A stretch of DNA of 64,000 nt from Boswellia sacra. Its lineage: Eukaryota; Streptophyta; Magnoliopsida; Sapindales; Burseraceae. Position numbers and translations under genes: made by a program. This document shows, piece after piece, positions 46,871 through 58,739 of this stretch. Positions within the stretch are counted from its first letter, which is position 1, and each line of letters begins with the position of its first letter. Under the pieces are notes generated by a model, which saw nothing but the letters and a program-made list of their open reading frames with translations, made no database searches and was not told the origin of the DNA. The DNA lies in NCBI GenBank assembly GCA_013180625.2, contig SNVD02015993.1, forward strand, positions 60,409-124,408, read 5' to 3'.

Positions 46871-47439
46871 ATTCACTACAGGAAAATAGACCTTTTACGG
46901 CGGGCCAAAACCGCGGTAAAAGGTCTTTTACGGCAGTCCAACGACGGTTTTAGCCCGCTGTATAAAGTGGCGCCGTAAAAAGCAGTTTGACTTTTTACTG
47001 CGGTTTTGACCCGCTGTAAAAATTCTTTAACCGCGGTTCAGATGCCCGCCGTAAATGGTTGTGGTGTGGTCTAATTTTTTTACGGCGGTTTTTCAGCCCG
47101 CCGTAAAAAGTTTTTAGATTCTTTGATCTAATTTACATTTACATAACTTTAATCTAATTTGACTGAAATCTACACCACATATGAATTCTTTGTAAGAAAA
47201 GAATCATAATTGCACCATCCAATTCAGCATCCAAAAAGAATCATAACTTTAATCATAATTGCACCATCCAATTCAAACTTTAATCATAAAAAGTGCTCTT
47301 TCCATTTACATAACTTTAATCTAATTTGACTGAAATCTACACCACATATGGATTATTTGTAAGAAAAGAATCATAATTAGAAATAAGAATAATCAAACCA
47401 TGTCCCCTTCCTCAAAGGAAAACTAGCAAAAGTCAGCTT

Positions 47440-48452
47440 TTAATATAACTGGAAGAATTAGAGCTGCCCGATAATTGCTCTCTTTGATACTCGTGCCTAT
47501 CATTGTTGCTTTTGCCTAGGCCCAATCTGTCTCTAGCATTACCTTTCCTAAATCCACTTTGCATTGCAGCTTTTGCCTGTAAAAAGTATCAAATAGAAGC
47601 ATTTCAATGATAAAAACATTCAATTAAAAGTGTGGGTATATATAGAGGGAGACAGAGAGAACGTAATTCAACAAGAAATTTAAGGGCAGTGCCTAAGTTA
47701 AAACACCTGAGAATAGCTGAGTAGGGATACACAGAGAAATTTAGAGGGCAACATGCTTTAAAGAGGTGAAACTGAAAAGTAATAAGAATAATTCAGGAAT
47801 TATTTCCAAATCCATTTTTTGTTTTATAAACCCAAACTCTGGTTTAAAATTTAAAAAAAAAAAAGTCCAGATGGTATTTGAATAAAACAATTGAAAAACA
47901 CAAATTCATTTTCCAAAAAGAGTAAAACTCAGAAATGTTAAACTGTAAATTGATTAAGGATATTTCCAGCATTACCAAAAAGAGGAATTGGAAAAGAAAA
48001 ACAGAAGTCTTTTACTTCTCTCAAATAATAAACATGATATACGTTTCCATTGTTTCTATTCCTACCAAATTGTTTCTGAAAGTTGCTCTGAATACGTTTT
48101 CCTTTTAAAGCTCAAAATTCAACTTCTAGTTATATTTCCCAGTACAGGTTTTCATAAACAATTTAGAAAAAACTATACCAAACTGTAAGTAATCATTGGA
48201 TCATCTGCAATAGACTAAATACAAGAGAAATTTGATTATAATTTGCTGCTTCTTGTAGAAATTCCAAACATTATCCACAACATTGCCTCATCTAAATTCG
48301 AAAATAATGAAAGAAAAAGAACAACCTCAGCAAGGTTTGTTGCACTGTCTTCAGGTGAGGCACTTGAAGTTCTCTCCTGAATTCCTAGTCTGGATTTTGG
48401 AGTGCGAGCAGAATCAGAATCATCATGTTGACCACGATAAAAGAGCACATAC
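47440..48452 (-). pseudogene. Captured unidentified exons
   Basis: Two minus-strand coding-looking stretches: about 48330-48436 (DDSDSARTPKSRLGIQERTS, EDSATNLAEV) and about 47445-47577 (AKAAMQSGFRKGNARDRLGL, then NNDRHEYQREQLSGSSNSSS) after an AG acceptor. Composition is polar and low in complexity. I do not recognise the gene. They do not look like the kinase's own next exon and may come from a second donor gene. Confidence 0.5.
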
Positions 48453-48939
48453 CTCACGAAGAACATCAGTCATAGCAGTCTCTGAAGGAGCAACGCGCAG
48501 CTTTGACAAATGAGATTTGTGGAAGGCCTGCAGTTAAAATACACAACTCATATGATCAGAATGCCATACCTTTTTATAATTTTCTTTGCATCTCCTAATA
48601 ACTAAATGGAAGACAAAGGACTATTGAAGACTATATCCCATTCCACCATATTAATTTCAAATAAACCCCAACGTATAAACACTTTATTAATGCTTTTTCC
48701 CTAAAATATGAATGGTTTTGCATTGAGACAAAAAAGCACTACCTTAATTGCATAATGCCTTCCGTCTACAGAGCTTCGATATAAAACCTGCAAGCAAGGC
48801 CAAATGGCTAAAGTAAAGAAATCAATTGCTTTAAGCACATAATGCAACATCAAGAATCGTAGGGCAATGCTTACCACTTTACCATAGCTACCAGCACCAA
48901 TCTTGCGCTCATGCACATACTCATTGATCATCTTTCATC
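48453..48939 (-). pseudogene. GRIK: Captured fragment: GRIK-type protein kinase, three N-lobe exons
   Basis: Minus-strand exons 48875-48939, 48743-48787 and 48453-48527, joined by introns with GT/AG. They encode MINEYVHERKIGAGSYGKV, VLYRSSVDGRHYAIK and AFHKSHLSKLRVAPSETAM, TDVLREV. This is the kinase N-lobe: glycine-rich loop GAGSYGKV, then the VAIK-type Lys in HYAIK. The sequence is diagnostic of the GRIK/SnAK kinases that activate SnRK1. The catalytic and activation loops are absent. The stop just upstream of the Met in the first exon suggests a small deletion. Introns retained, so the capture was genomic. Confidence 0.85.
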
Positions 48940-48951
48940 CTGAAAAAATGA

Positions 48952-50160
48952 ACCAGTGAATACAGAATCGTAAATACATATCATAATAAAAAATCCCCAA
49001 GAATACTAAATCAATGAGATGTCAACCATTTAATAAAGCCCATACCAATCACCTGGAAATCGGAGACAATGGGCAGTATTTGCCTTTCCTTTCAACAACT
49101 TGTCAACTAAACAAAATAAAGTAAACAGAATCAATAACCAGAAATTGCAAGTTGCATAATGCAAGAAACTTTCAGAATGTTGAGCACCATAAAAAAGCAC
49201 ATACAGACATTTCCACATGATGAAGGTACTCGCCTCTGGGGCCCATAAGAACAACAAATTGGCTGTGTAGGTAGAACAAAGAAAGAAGAAAATCTTAAAC
49301 TCTCTCCAACAATCAACCGGACGATAAAGAAGACTTTACACTGAGAATGGAAAGAGCTAAACATGGAAAAGTACACCAACTCAACAACCATACCGATGAA
49401 AATCTACAACTTACCACACATTTTAGCATCAAGACTTTCTGAATCGGACAAAGCAAAGACCAATCCCGACCATTTCAGGTACAGATAAGTGACTAAGTGT
49501 AGCACCCTAAACTAGAAACCAACAAATTGAAGTTGGCAACCCAGGATCCTAAACCCAGAAACCTCAACCAACAACCCATCAACTTTGAGACTAAGTAAAC
49601 CTTCAACCCAAGAGAAAAAAAAGAAATTAGAAAACTTCTAAAACTCTGCCTGCACTTCCAATCTAGTGAACTTTCAAACCAGCAAACATGGAAAAAAAAA
49701 TCACAACCCAAATCACCATCCTCCACGACAATCTGCTTGTGCCCACACTTCCTTACACTGATCAAACATTAAAACAAAGGGGTACAAGGGTACTCGGCTC
49801 CCAGTTCAAAGCAAATTAAACAAAAAATAAAGAAATTAAATTAAAAGAGAGGAAGAGATACAAACCTGAGTGAGAGTTTCGGACGAGCAATCAGGCCTGG
49901 CAGAGCTCGAGGGCTGAGGGACGGCATAGCTGCGGACCGTGGTGATGGGTCGTGTGACGACGAGGAGGCTGCAGCGTAGCCGCGAATGCTTCAACTCGAT
50001 CTTGACAACGGGACGGCACAGACACGTGATTGAAACCAAATGCAAAATCGATCGTGCTTGAGCTATGCAGCAAAGTCGAGATACAATTTGAAAGGGAAGG
50101 AAACGCACCGGTGTGAGATTGGAGAGGGAATTCGAGAGATTGAAGTTAGGGATTTGAGAG
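48952..50160 (-). other. Interior of the second CACTA, upstream of the kinase exons
   Basis: Intron-like AT-rich DNA up to about 49.85 kb, then a GC-rich stretch (49,870-50,160) open on the minus strand (RPITTVRSYAVPQPSSSARP), possibly the donor gene's leader, first exon, or another captured piece. Not identified. Confidence 0.4.
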
Positions 50161-50383
50161 GGAAGATGAGAGAGAGGAGCGGAGAGGGGTGTTAAAAAAT
50201 TGAATTAAAAAATTGGGTTTATATATTAAATGGGTTATTTAATGCGGACCTGAGAAAATGCAGTAAAAATCCATCATTTTTACTGCAGGTGTGGTAACCC
50301 GCTGTAGAATTAGAGTTTTTACCGTATTTTCGAAGACACGCAGTAAATAGATGCAGTAAAAAACTTATTTTCTAGTAGTGATT

Positions 50384-51547
50384 GTTAGCGAAAAAAAATC
50401 AAATTAAAGAAAATTTAGAATTTTCTACTATGAAGTTAAAGATCTCAAAGCCCGCCTGCCTCCCTGCCTGCTCAGTACTATACCAAGATGAAAAAAATAA
50501 ATTCTACAATTTCAGTAGCTTTCTAAGACAATCCATCCTTTCCTTTCTTCCTCTACATTGCATGGTCAAAAAGTGAAAATCAAGAACAAATTTACGATTT
50601 TACAACCACTACTCTACGATTTTACATTAAAAAAAAAAATCAAATAAATTTGTTGTTTTATGATGAGTCATAGAGTAACTCACCACTTGGTCATGGTCAC
50701 GGTCAAAAAAAAAAAAAAAAACAGCTGGATGAATAGAGTAAGTCAACACCTCAACAACCACTACCCTACAACTTTACATAAAAAGGGCTACAAATTTACG
50801 TAAAGGGAAGTGAAGATTTGACCATGACTAGGCAAGTTACTGAGTTTATTCAAAACCACGAGATGGAACCGAAATCTTACGTTTATCATCATCCTCTTCC
50901 TGTTTCATGACTGCTTGCTCCATGGCCTTTGCCTAGAAAAGTTGAGAGTTGAATATACGTACAAAAGTTGGAGACGGTATGAAATTGTGTATGTGTATAA
51001 GTTGCCGTTAATAATTAATTAATATAATTAGGTTTTATTGTATGGTAAATAATTAGGTGATGTGTATTTAGTATTTTTTTGTCATCTTTAGTAATTTTAG
51101 ATTACGGCAAAATAGTAAACAAAAATCAAAGTAAAAGTTGGGATTGAAGAGGTGAAAAGTGGGGGTCGAATAAAACAAGTCTATTTGATATTGGATCAAA
51201 TTTATGTATTTTAATATTGCATTTGATCGGATTGGATCTCAATAATTTGTTGTTGAACTGCATTAGATTTTCACTATTAATCGAATTTGATTGGATTGTA
51301 AAATCTTGAAATCAACTAATACTGGATTGGATTGATTACTAACCAAATTGAATCTATTAGATCCAAATAGATGAATACCACTAAATAGAAATTCTAAAAT
51401 GTATAAAAAAGTGGTATTTATTGATTTACACAATAAATGAATTAATAGTTTAATTTTTTAAAATTGGGTGAAAAATTGGTGTCGGGAGTGAATGGAGTTT
51501 GCACGAAACACTGTTAGAAAATGTTCTCATGGTGCACAATTGCAGCA
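50384..51547. other. AT-rich intergenic DNA
   Basis: Homopolymer A runs and many 'ggattgga' type repeats; no gene recognised. Confidence 0.5.
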
Positions 51548-51620
51548 GCTCTCGTAGCTCAGTTGGTTAGAGCACCCGTTTAGTAAGCGGGAGGTCTTGA
51601 GTTCGACTCTCAACGAGAGC
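51548..51620 (+). tRNA. tRNA-Thr (anticodon AGT)
   Basis: A 73-base cloverleaf without intron. Acceptor stem GCTCTCG/CGAGAGC pairs perfectly. D-arm GCTC AGTTGGTTA GAGC. Anticodon stem CCCGT/GCGGG around loop TTAGTAA, anticodon AGT. T-arm contains GTTCGA. A and B boxes are intact (TAGCTCAGTTGG; GAGTTCGACTC). A T6 run at about 51635-51640 would terminate RNA polymerase III. It appears functional and stands alone. Confidence 0.97.
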
Positions 51621-51640
51621 ATAATCTTCTTTCTTAACAT

Positions 51641-54470
51641 TTTTTGAAGAAACTTGGCCTTTCTCGGATTTTCCCGAAATAGCCAATTTCTATCCTCACT
51701 AAACACAGGAAATATTATTGGACCATTTGTCAAATTTAAATTACACTTCATGGTCAACTCCACTTTACCTCATTGATTAATTCCTCCCTATCAAATTTGA
51801 TACTATGCCTATGTATCATGTAAAAAAGCAAAAATTATCATGAGGGAGTGTATTATCAAGGACTAGAAAATTTCTTCTTGTATTTTAGCATCGAGGAATC
51901 TGAGGGAGGGAGGGCCCTAGCCAGAGTGTTAGATGGGCAAAAGGAAACTGAAAGCAGGTATCTGGGAAGTTCATTTTCCTTCCACATATGATATTGGTGA
52001 ACTTTTACGAGGTGGAATCTCTATCCACAAATGATTAGATAATATATTAATAGCATTTTGGTTGTGATTCCATGAATCTCTATCCAAATTGGGAAAATCT
52101 TGTTCGCCACATGGGTTAACAGGCTGCAGAATTGAATTCCGCATGGAATTTCTCCTCGATTGAACGTAGCACCTTTTATCTGCAGGAAAAGGCAAGTATG
52201 GCACAGTAATATAGTTAAAGAGTTTATATTTTTAGCAATTAGCAGTCCTGCATGCAGATGCAACTGAGGCTTGTTCCCATCATAATTATTAACAAATTAT
52301 GTCTCATTCACTCTCTGGATCGACTATTCAAAAACATCTTCACTCAATTACATTTTCATACATAGTTTAACTATCACTGCATATGCATTTCATTTCTATG
52401 TGGTTTGCAAACTATGTATGTTTCCCCATCCCCATGCATGTCAAAACCTAAACAACGTCAACAGTCAACCAAAACCACACAAGAACACACGTCACCAACC
52501 CAGGTTTCTAAGCAAATCGAGCGTCTTCAAAAGTGTTAAAAGAAATGGAAGCAGAAAGACACCCTCCTAAGAAACCAAAATTAAAAACAAACAAAAAAAT
52601 TACAAAACCCTAACTCAAGAATGTGAGCTGACTGAGAAGAAGAAGGAACAGAGATGCTAACTTTGTATATATGCGTTCAAAACTCAAAATGGAAAACGAT
52701 TCATCTGCAAGGAAAGAGAAGTTCAGGGTGGTGTTAGGTGTTTTTCCTATTGAAAATTTCGTAATCAAACGTGATTAAGATAAGAAAATTTCAGATTTAT
52801 ATGCTTCTCTTAGTCCATTTGAGTATGAGAAAAGGGTCACCGGAAAAAGAACATTGAACTAATTAGTGTTATGACGTTGAGAATATATAGAACTTCAAAT
52901 TTATGAATAGAACAATTTGAAACATAAAAGGAATTCTGTTGTATAATTGCGAATTGTATGGGCAGATAGAACTCTCCCCTAAAATATTGAGGTGGGGATG
53001 CCAAAATTCTTTTGAAGCAATCGTCCAAAATAGGGAGTGGATGTGGAGTAACGCTTGGGATCTTTTAGAATCGGGGGTGGGGACTAGTCTGGTCCAAAAT
53101 ATTCAAAATATTTGTTTTTACTAAATTTTTTTATTATATTTGTTTTCGTATTATATATTAAAATTAGATATAAAATTATTATACCATTATATTCTTTCAA
53201 TCATATATATCCTATTTGTTATAGAAAGTTTTTATATGTCTTTGTCTCCTCATCATAAAACATAATAATACGTTAAAAAGTATTATTATAAAATTATTTC
53301 ATCTATTTTCAAGATAGATTAGATTTGAGTGACCGAGATGTTTAATCATTTTTGGGAATTTTATCCCTACCCCAAAAAAAGTAAAAAAAAAAAAAAAAAT
53401 TATTGGCCTTTACATTGGGTTGGACCTCTCTTATATGGATTATTTAGGCCCATTTGGCTGTGGCCTGAGCCTTTGACATTTATGATCTAAGCTCTTTTTA
53501 TTTTTAAGATATTTTTCAATTTCAAATTTATCCTTATAATAAATTACTTAAAAACATAATAAATATATCTGAAATTATTCTTAATTTTTTGAATAACACT
53601 ATGAACTCAAATTTTTTATCTCAAATTTTACATCCTTATCAATATGGTATCATGTATCATTTGTATGTGGAATTAATGTGACATGATTTCTTAAAAGATT
53701 GTTATATCACTCTTTTTTTTTCGCCTATATAAACCCCTTTTACACCCCCACTGGCATAAACCCGAAATTCTAGTCCAATATTTCTATCTTAACCCTAGTT
53801 TGATGTAATTTAAATTTTCTCTTACAAATAAAACCTTGAACAAAATTATTAACAATATTTGTCGAGAAGTTAATACCGGTTTTAGGTGACAAGTATTTAT
53901 ATCTTTTTTTAGTTCTTATGCATATAAGTTTAATGCAAAATTCAAAAATAAAAAATGAAATCTCGTATAGGAAAAATAGAGTTTAATTCAAAATAAAGGA
54001 AACAATAATAAAAAAAAAAAGTATTTGGAAGACGAGCCATTTTTACTTCATGTTTTTCTTCTCTTTTTCAGCCTCTCATCCTCTCGTAGCCTTGTACTTT
54101 TTGAAAGAGAACTATTATTGAACAAATGCCATTGTTATGTCCAACAATAATTTAGATTGATGAAGCTTGTGGGATATTGTAGATAAAGATTTTTTTTCTA
54201 AATATCTTTTTGGTCAGATTTAAGTGATGTAATAGGAGAAGAAATATTTTAAATGATTTATAGTCAATAGTAAGGCTCCTTTAATTGGACCCTGGCAGGC
54301 AAATAGCACTACTCTCATGATTTTCTTTGTGATATGGATTGGACCCTACAATCCTAAAGGGGCTAAACTGGTATATAATTTTGGTATCCAACAATAATAA
54401 AATTTCAAGTGCAATGCCAAATTAGCGAGCATTATCGCATTAAAATCAATTTAGTATAATAAATACTTTC
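51641..54470. other. AT-rich intergenic DNA, no gene recognised
   Basis: A minus-strand open stretch at 51971-52204, preceded by an AG acceptor-like site (CYVQSRRNSMRNSILQPVN), might be an orphan exon, but I recognise no family. The rest holds homopolymers and nothing coding. Confidence 0.45.
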
Positions 54471-54474
54471 TATC

Positions 54475-54842
54475 ACCGTTGTTACACGGGTGTGACAACG
54501 GTACACCTGATGTATTAGTGCTGCACTTTTTTAAATTATATAAAAGTTGTAAATATATATATAAAAGTAGTAAATGAATATGTAAAAGTTGTAAATAAAT
54601 ATGTGTAAATTTGTATTACAACTTTTACATATTCATTTATAACTTTTACACACTCATTTACAACTTTTATAAATTTATTTACAATTTTTACACACTTATT
54701 TAAAAAAAATTGTAACTAAGTGTATAAAAGTTGTATTTATAATTTTTACATATTGATTTATAATTTTTACGTATTTATTTATAATTTTTATATAAATTAA
54801 AAAATTGATATATCGATACATTATCAGTACCCTCGTACACTT
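54475..54842. mobile_element. Hairpin-forming (foldback-like) element of 21-bp repeats
   Basis: The left part carries three or more 21-bp units of the type 'gtaaaagttgtaaataaatat' (from about 54540). From about 54617 the same unit runs inverted: 'tacaacttttacatattcatt', 'tataacttttacacactcatt', 'tacaacttttataaatttatt', 'tacaatttttacacacttatt'. The outer edges are also inverted-similar ('gtgtgacaacggtacacctgatgta' against 'gtgtacgagggtactgataatgta' read inward). A short palindrome 'accgttgt...acaacggt' (54475-54502) marks the left edge. The sequence should fold into a long hairpin. No coding capacity; exact ends and target duplication unresolved. Confidence 0.6.
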
Positions 54843-57800
54843 CTTATATTAAAATTTGTAACCCTGCGATCACAAACTCTAAATAGGTATGGTCTGGTGT
54901 AGGAAATATGGTATGGTAAGTTTGGGCTGAGTTGTTATAGGAATTTTTATCTTTAAATAGCCCATGAGAAGGCAAGCCCAGGGCTAGGGTCTCTGAAAGG
55001 GACCACAGAGGAAGTGGTCGAGGCTTCACGGATTTATTGACAGATGACATAAGTCAGCAGGCCAGCTGCCCTCTCTGCTCTGCGGCTTCTGCCCATAGAA
55101 AAAACATTCATAATGGGGACTACTTTTGGTTGTTCAGGACAACTATCAGTAGCAGCATAGCTTTTCTTTCCCCTTCACAATTAACGAGGATGCAGCACCA
55201 CCCAATGATGGATGTTGACTTTGCAAGCCAAGCCAATAATGGCACTAGATGCTGTCAATAAGGACATAGTATACCAAAACCAAAACCGAAACCACTCTGC
55301 ATTGCATTTCATAACTGTAAGCTACCAACACCTTATTGGCTCATGAGAAAAGTGAAAGAGGGAGATAAAAAGAGTTTTTTAGGGCTAACGTCAGGTGTTA
55401 TTACCCAGTCTACCATGTGAACCGTCACTTTGTTTTACTAAGTTGGAACCATATTGCATATAATTGCCCAAAGTTAGGAGATCCCACTTTTGCCTAACAT
55501 TTAGACTCATCATTGGCAGCAACAGCCAGAAGAAAATGCCCAATTTACATCATTTACAAAATTCATAGTTTGCTTAAGCAAAAATAAAATTCTCTTAAGC
55601 AACAGTTTTCATGGTATTGTAGCAGAAGGACAAGGTAACTCTTTTTAACTGTAGTCATTATCCAATCTCTTCTGAAAGGGATACATTAGCTGCTTTTAGG
55701 AAAGAAAAATCTTGAATACAGTGAGTCGATGTATGTGCACGCTCCAATTGTGGGGCATGTGCTTTACGCGTACAGTTAATTTACGTGAAAGATTGTACCA
55801 AAATTTTTCTCTTTGGAAAACCTTTGTAAGAAGTAACAAGTTTAGAAATTAATCATCATTTGTGCCATAGACATGCCATGTGGAGATACAAATTTTCTAC
55901 GCCCAAATGCAATGGTTGGGCACATGAAATAGGGCATTGATCCCAGTTTCCACATGACTCCAAGTTGCCAACTTGGGGGAAAAAAATCTATAAGTTTTCC
56001 TGCTATCTTCATAAGATTTGTAGCTTATTCTTGAGCATCTCACAGCATTTACAGGGCTTATTTAGTGATCCTGGTGTCCATGATCGAAACATGCATCAAG
56101 CTGGCAGATTTTATGTCACAGACCATAATTAAGTAATACAAGTCCTTGAGTCGTGTACCACTCTGGAAAACGATATCAGAATCTGATTAATCTGTCAAAC
56201 ATCTGATAAAAGGAATTCCAGAATGAGATTTTGGAGAGTAAAGCCAACCCATTTCACAGGATCAGTCAATTAGTAGTATTTTTATGGCCAGGGAAGGATT
56301 AGAAAAGATTTGAACTTAGAAATGAAAATTGAAACCGAAGGTGAAGGTGGACTTAGAGCAATGATTGGCTTCCTATATTAATGAAAAAAAATTATACGCA
56401 TCTCCAAGTTATTGTATAAAGTAAATTTTACTTCTGTTTCAGAATTGTTGAGTGAGTGAATCCCAATCCAGTACAGCCAAACTGGCTGGACCTGGTTACT
56501 TGCAAGCCTGGCAAAGTGTACTAATGCGGAGATGTGGATCTAATTCCAACGCGTACAACATAGGGTACTCTCTTTTTTTCAATTGACAGGTAGTTCCCAA
56601 TCCAAGCCTACCCTACCCTACCCTACCCTACCCTACCTCTGTCTATCTCACCTCACTTCAATAATTCTTGGATTGACATTTTTGAGAGTTGGATGTCGGG
56701 GAGCATAAACTTTACTGCCACGTGCTCTTTTATCTCCTTTGCATAATTGCAATTTCTAATGTTCCCATAAATGATTCAAAAAGGTCAAGCAAGGCAGCAC
56801 CTTAAATGACCTTTCACCCAATTTTGCATTCTCAGTTTTTCTTGTATACAGTCCACTCACCCCATTGCTTCAGTGCCTCATTTCCGTGTCAAAGTGTAGA
56901 TAACTTTCCCATATCCACATCAGTTTATTGTAGTGTATTAGCAGAAATCATTCTGAGCCAGCTGATGAAAACGAAATGTGTGATAAAGTGATAGCGGAGA
57001 AAAAGTTTAGTTTATGAGCAAATAGATAAGAGTAGATGTTTCCCTCGTCGGAGAAGAGTTGAAAAATATTATATTATTATAAATAATGTGTTTGGATTCA
57101 ACCTACTCAGCCGCACCACCTACTTTGTTTTCCATCACACAAAAACCAACTCTTTCGATTGTGTGTGTTTTTTGTTTTATGGTGATGGGGATGTGTATGA
57201 GAGGCGCACGTACGCCACAACTGGACCCCACCCCTTCTTTCAACTCCAACTCCATTTGATTTTGATTTGATGATAACCTCTTTTCTTCCCCGCGTGGTCC
57301 CACCACACCTTTCCACTATTTTTATTTCATCTGGTGACACTTTGTGGGTTCCACGATCTGCGCAACCGGATACCACCACGTGTCCGTTCCTCCCTCGAGC
57401 TGGAGATCATCCAGCACGTCACGTCGTCAGTTTCCTCTTAAGCGTTTGATGATGTGGACCACTGGATGTGGGTCTTCGTGGGTCCCTTTTTCTTTTTATT
57501 GGGGCCACTTTTTGTGTTCGTTTTGTGTCATAGCTGGACGTTTGGTGTAATTCTTAATTTTTGGATTAAAAAAATTAAAGTTTTTTTTTTTCCCATACGA
57601 CGATGCAATTGACCTGACCCTCTCCTCCCATTCACCCCCTTGTTTGCTATCAATGCCAAAAGTTGTTACGAAAGTATATCCTTTAAAAGTGTTTTCAATT
57701 TTTCTTACTTTACCGAAGTTACTTAAATTTTTTTTTCTTTAAAAAACCAGTTCAAGCTTTTTTATAAAGATATACTTAACTTAAAAAAAATAATAACGAT

Positions 57801-58498
57801 AATGCTCTACATAATTTTCTTTAAATCTTTAACTAGCGAAAGTTGAAATTTTATTTTTATAATATTATATATAAGAACTTTTTAAATAAAACAATCAATC
57901 TACCGAGTTATGATAATGATATAAATTTAGGATACTTTTGGTACATTATTATTGCTAACTCTTCATTGGTTGCTACGAAACTACCATCAGATTAACATGT
58001 GGAATGATAGCAATGGTTTATTTTAAGTGGAGGAGTTGTCGGTATGAGATCAACCAACAAATAAAAAGGGGGTAAATTGGAAAAAGAAGAACCTGAGAGG
58101 GGGAAACAAAGCTAATGCACAAGTGAAAAAAGGAGTTTGAAAAAGTAAAAGCTAATACTAATACTAATAGTGTGGTGGTAGTAAACTAGTAGAAATAGAT
58201 AGGCATGAATGGCGGTGATGATTCAAAGAGAAGGGAAAAGTGAAAAAGGAGGTTAAGTGCAAGTTTCACGAAAAGCCAGGTGTCAAATGGAGAAAGTGTC
58301 GAAGCAAAGTTTAGTTTAGTTTAATGCGCGCGTGAAGAAATGGAATGAGAAATGGACGCAGTTACATATATAAGAATACACATTAACATGAACGTGATAT
58401 TCCATTTACCTTAAAAGCATCTCCATCTCCATAAAAAGCTAAACCCAGAAGAAGCAGAAGCAATAAACAATTATTCTAAAATGATTAACTTTAAAGAT
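54843..58498. other. Gene-poor intergenic DNA
   Basis: No convincing gene. Contains a CCCTA pentamer repeat (56607-56635) and G-box-like CACGTG motifs (about 56719 and 57377). Short ORFs here have no recognisable domains. Confidence 0.5.
56607..56635. repeat. (CCCTA)n short tandem repeat
   Basis: About five CCCTA units. It is a pentamer, not the plant telomere heptamer CCCTAAA. Confidence 0.9.
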
Positions 58499-58733
58499 TT
58501 AAATCTGTTGGGAAGGGAAAGGTAAGTAACAGTTTGGAGTTTTGTTCTTGGGTTTTGGAGTGTCGATGGAGTGAGAATTTGATTTTGACTTGTCTTGTAT
58601 TCTCTCCATAAACTCATGGTCATCGTAAGGGAGAAAAGTGCTTCCATTTTCTTCTTTAACACAGAGAATGGGAATATACGCTTGCAGGCGGCCGGGCACT
58701 CCGCACTCATACTCATATATGCTAGTGCCCCTA
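58499..58733 (-). CDS. Possible orphan last exon, unidentified
   Basis: The minus-strand sequence is open after an AG acceptor-like 'gaatag' and runs to a stop at 58499: GTSIYEYECGVPGRLQAYIP, ILCVKEENGSTFLPYDDHEF, MERIQDKSKSNS. Codon use and residue mix look protein-like, and the segment is GC-richer than its flanks. No upstream exon was found on the minus strand within about 2 kb, so it may be a gene relic or a short captured exon. Family not recognised. Confidence 0.3.
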
Positions 58734-58739
58734 TTCAAT

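Larger units (their letters stand above)
46874..50380. mobile_element. Second CACTA element with ATT target duplication and captured kinase exons
   Basis: Begins CACTACAGGAAAATA at 46874 and ends TATTTTCTAGTAGTG at 50380 (inverted CACTACTAGAAAATA), flanked by ATT on both sides (46871-46873, 50381-50383), the 3-bp duplication expected for CACTA elements. Subterminal motifs: 'cttttacggcgggcc', 'ccgcggtaaaagg' and 'ttttacggcggtttttcagcccgccgtaaaa' on the left; 'cagtaaaaatccatcatttttactgcagg' and 'gcagtaaa' on the right. No transposase. The interior 47.4-50.2 kb contains intron-bearing host gene fragments on the minus strand. The perfect duplication suggests a younger insertion than the 40616 element. 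Confidence 0.9.

Noticed and set aside
56607..56635. CCCTA repeat as interstitial telomere sequence
   Set aside because: The unit is five bases, whereas the plant telomere unit is CCCTAAA; only about five copies.
57088..57550. Overlapping ORFs on both strands in a GC-richer stretch
   Set aside because: No domain, no splice context; looks like promoter-type DNA with a G-box.
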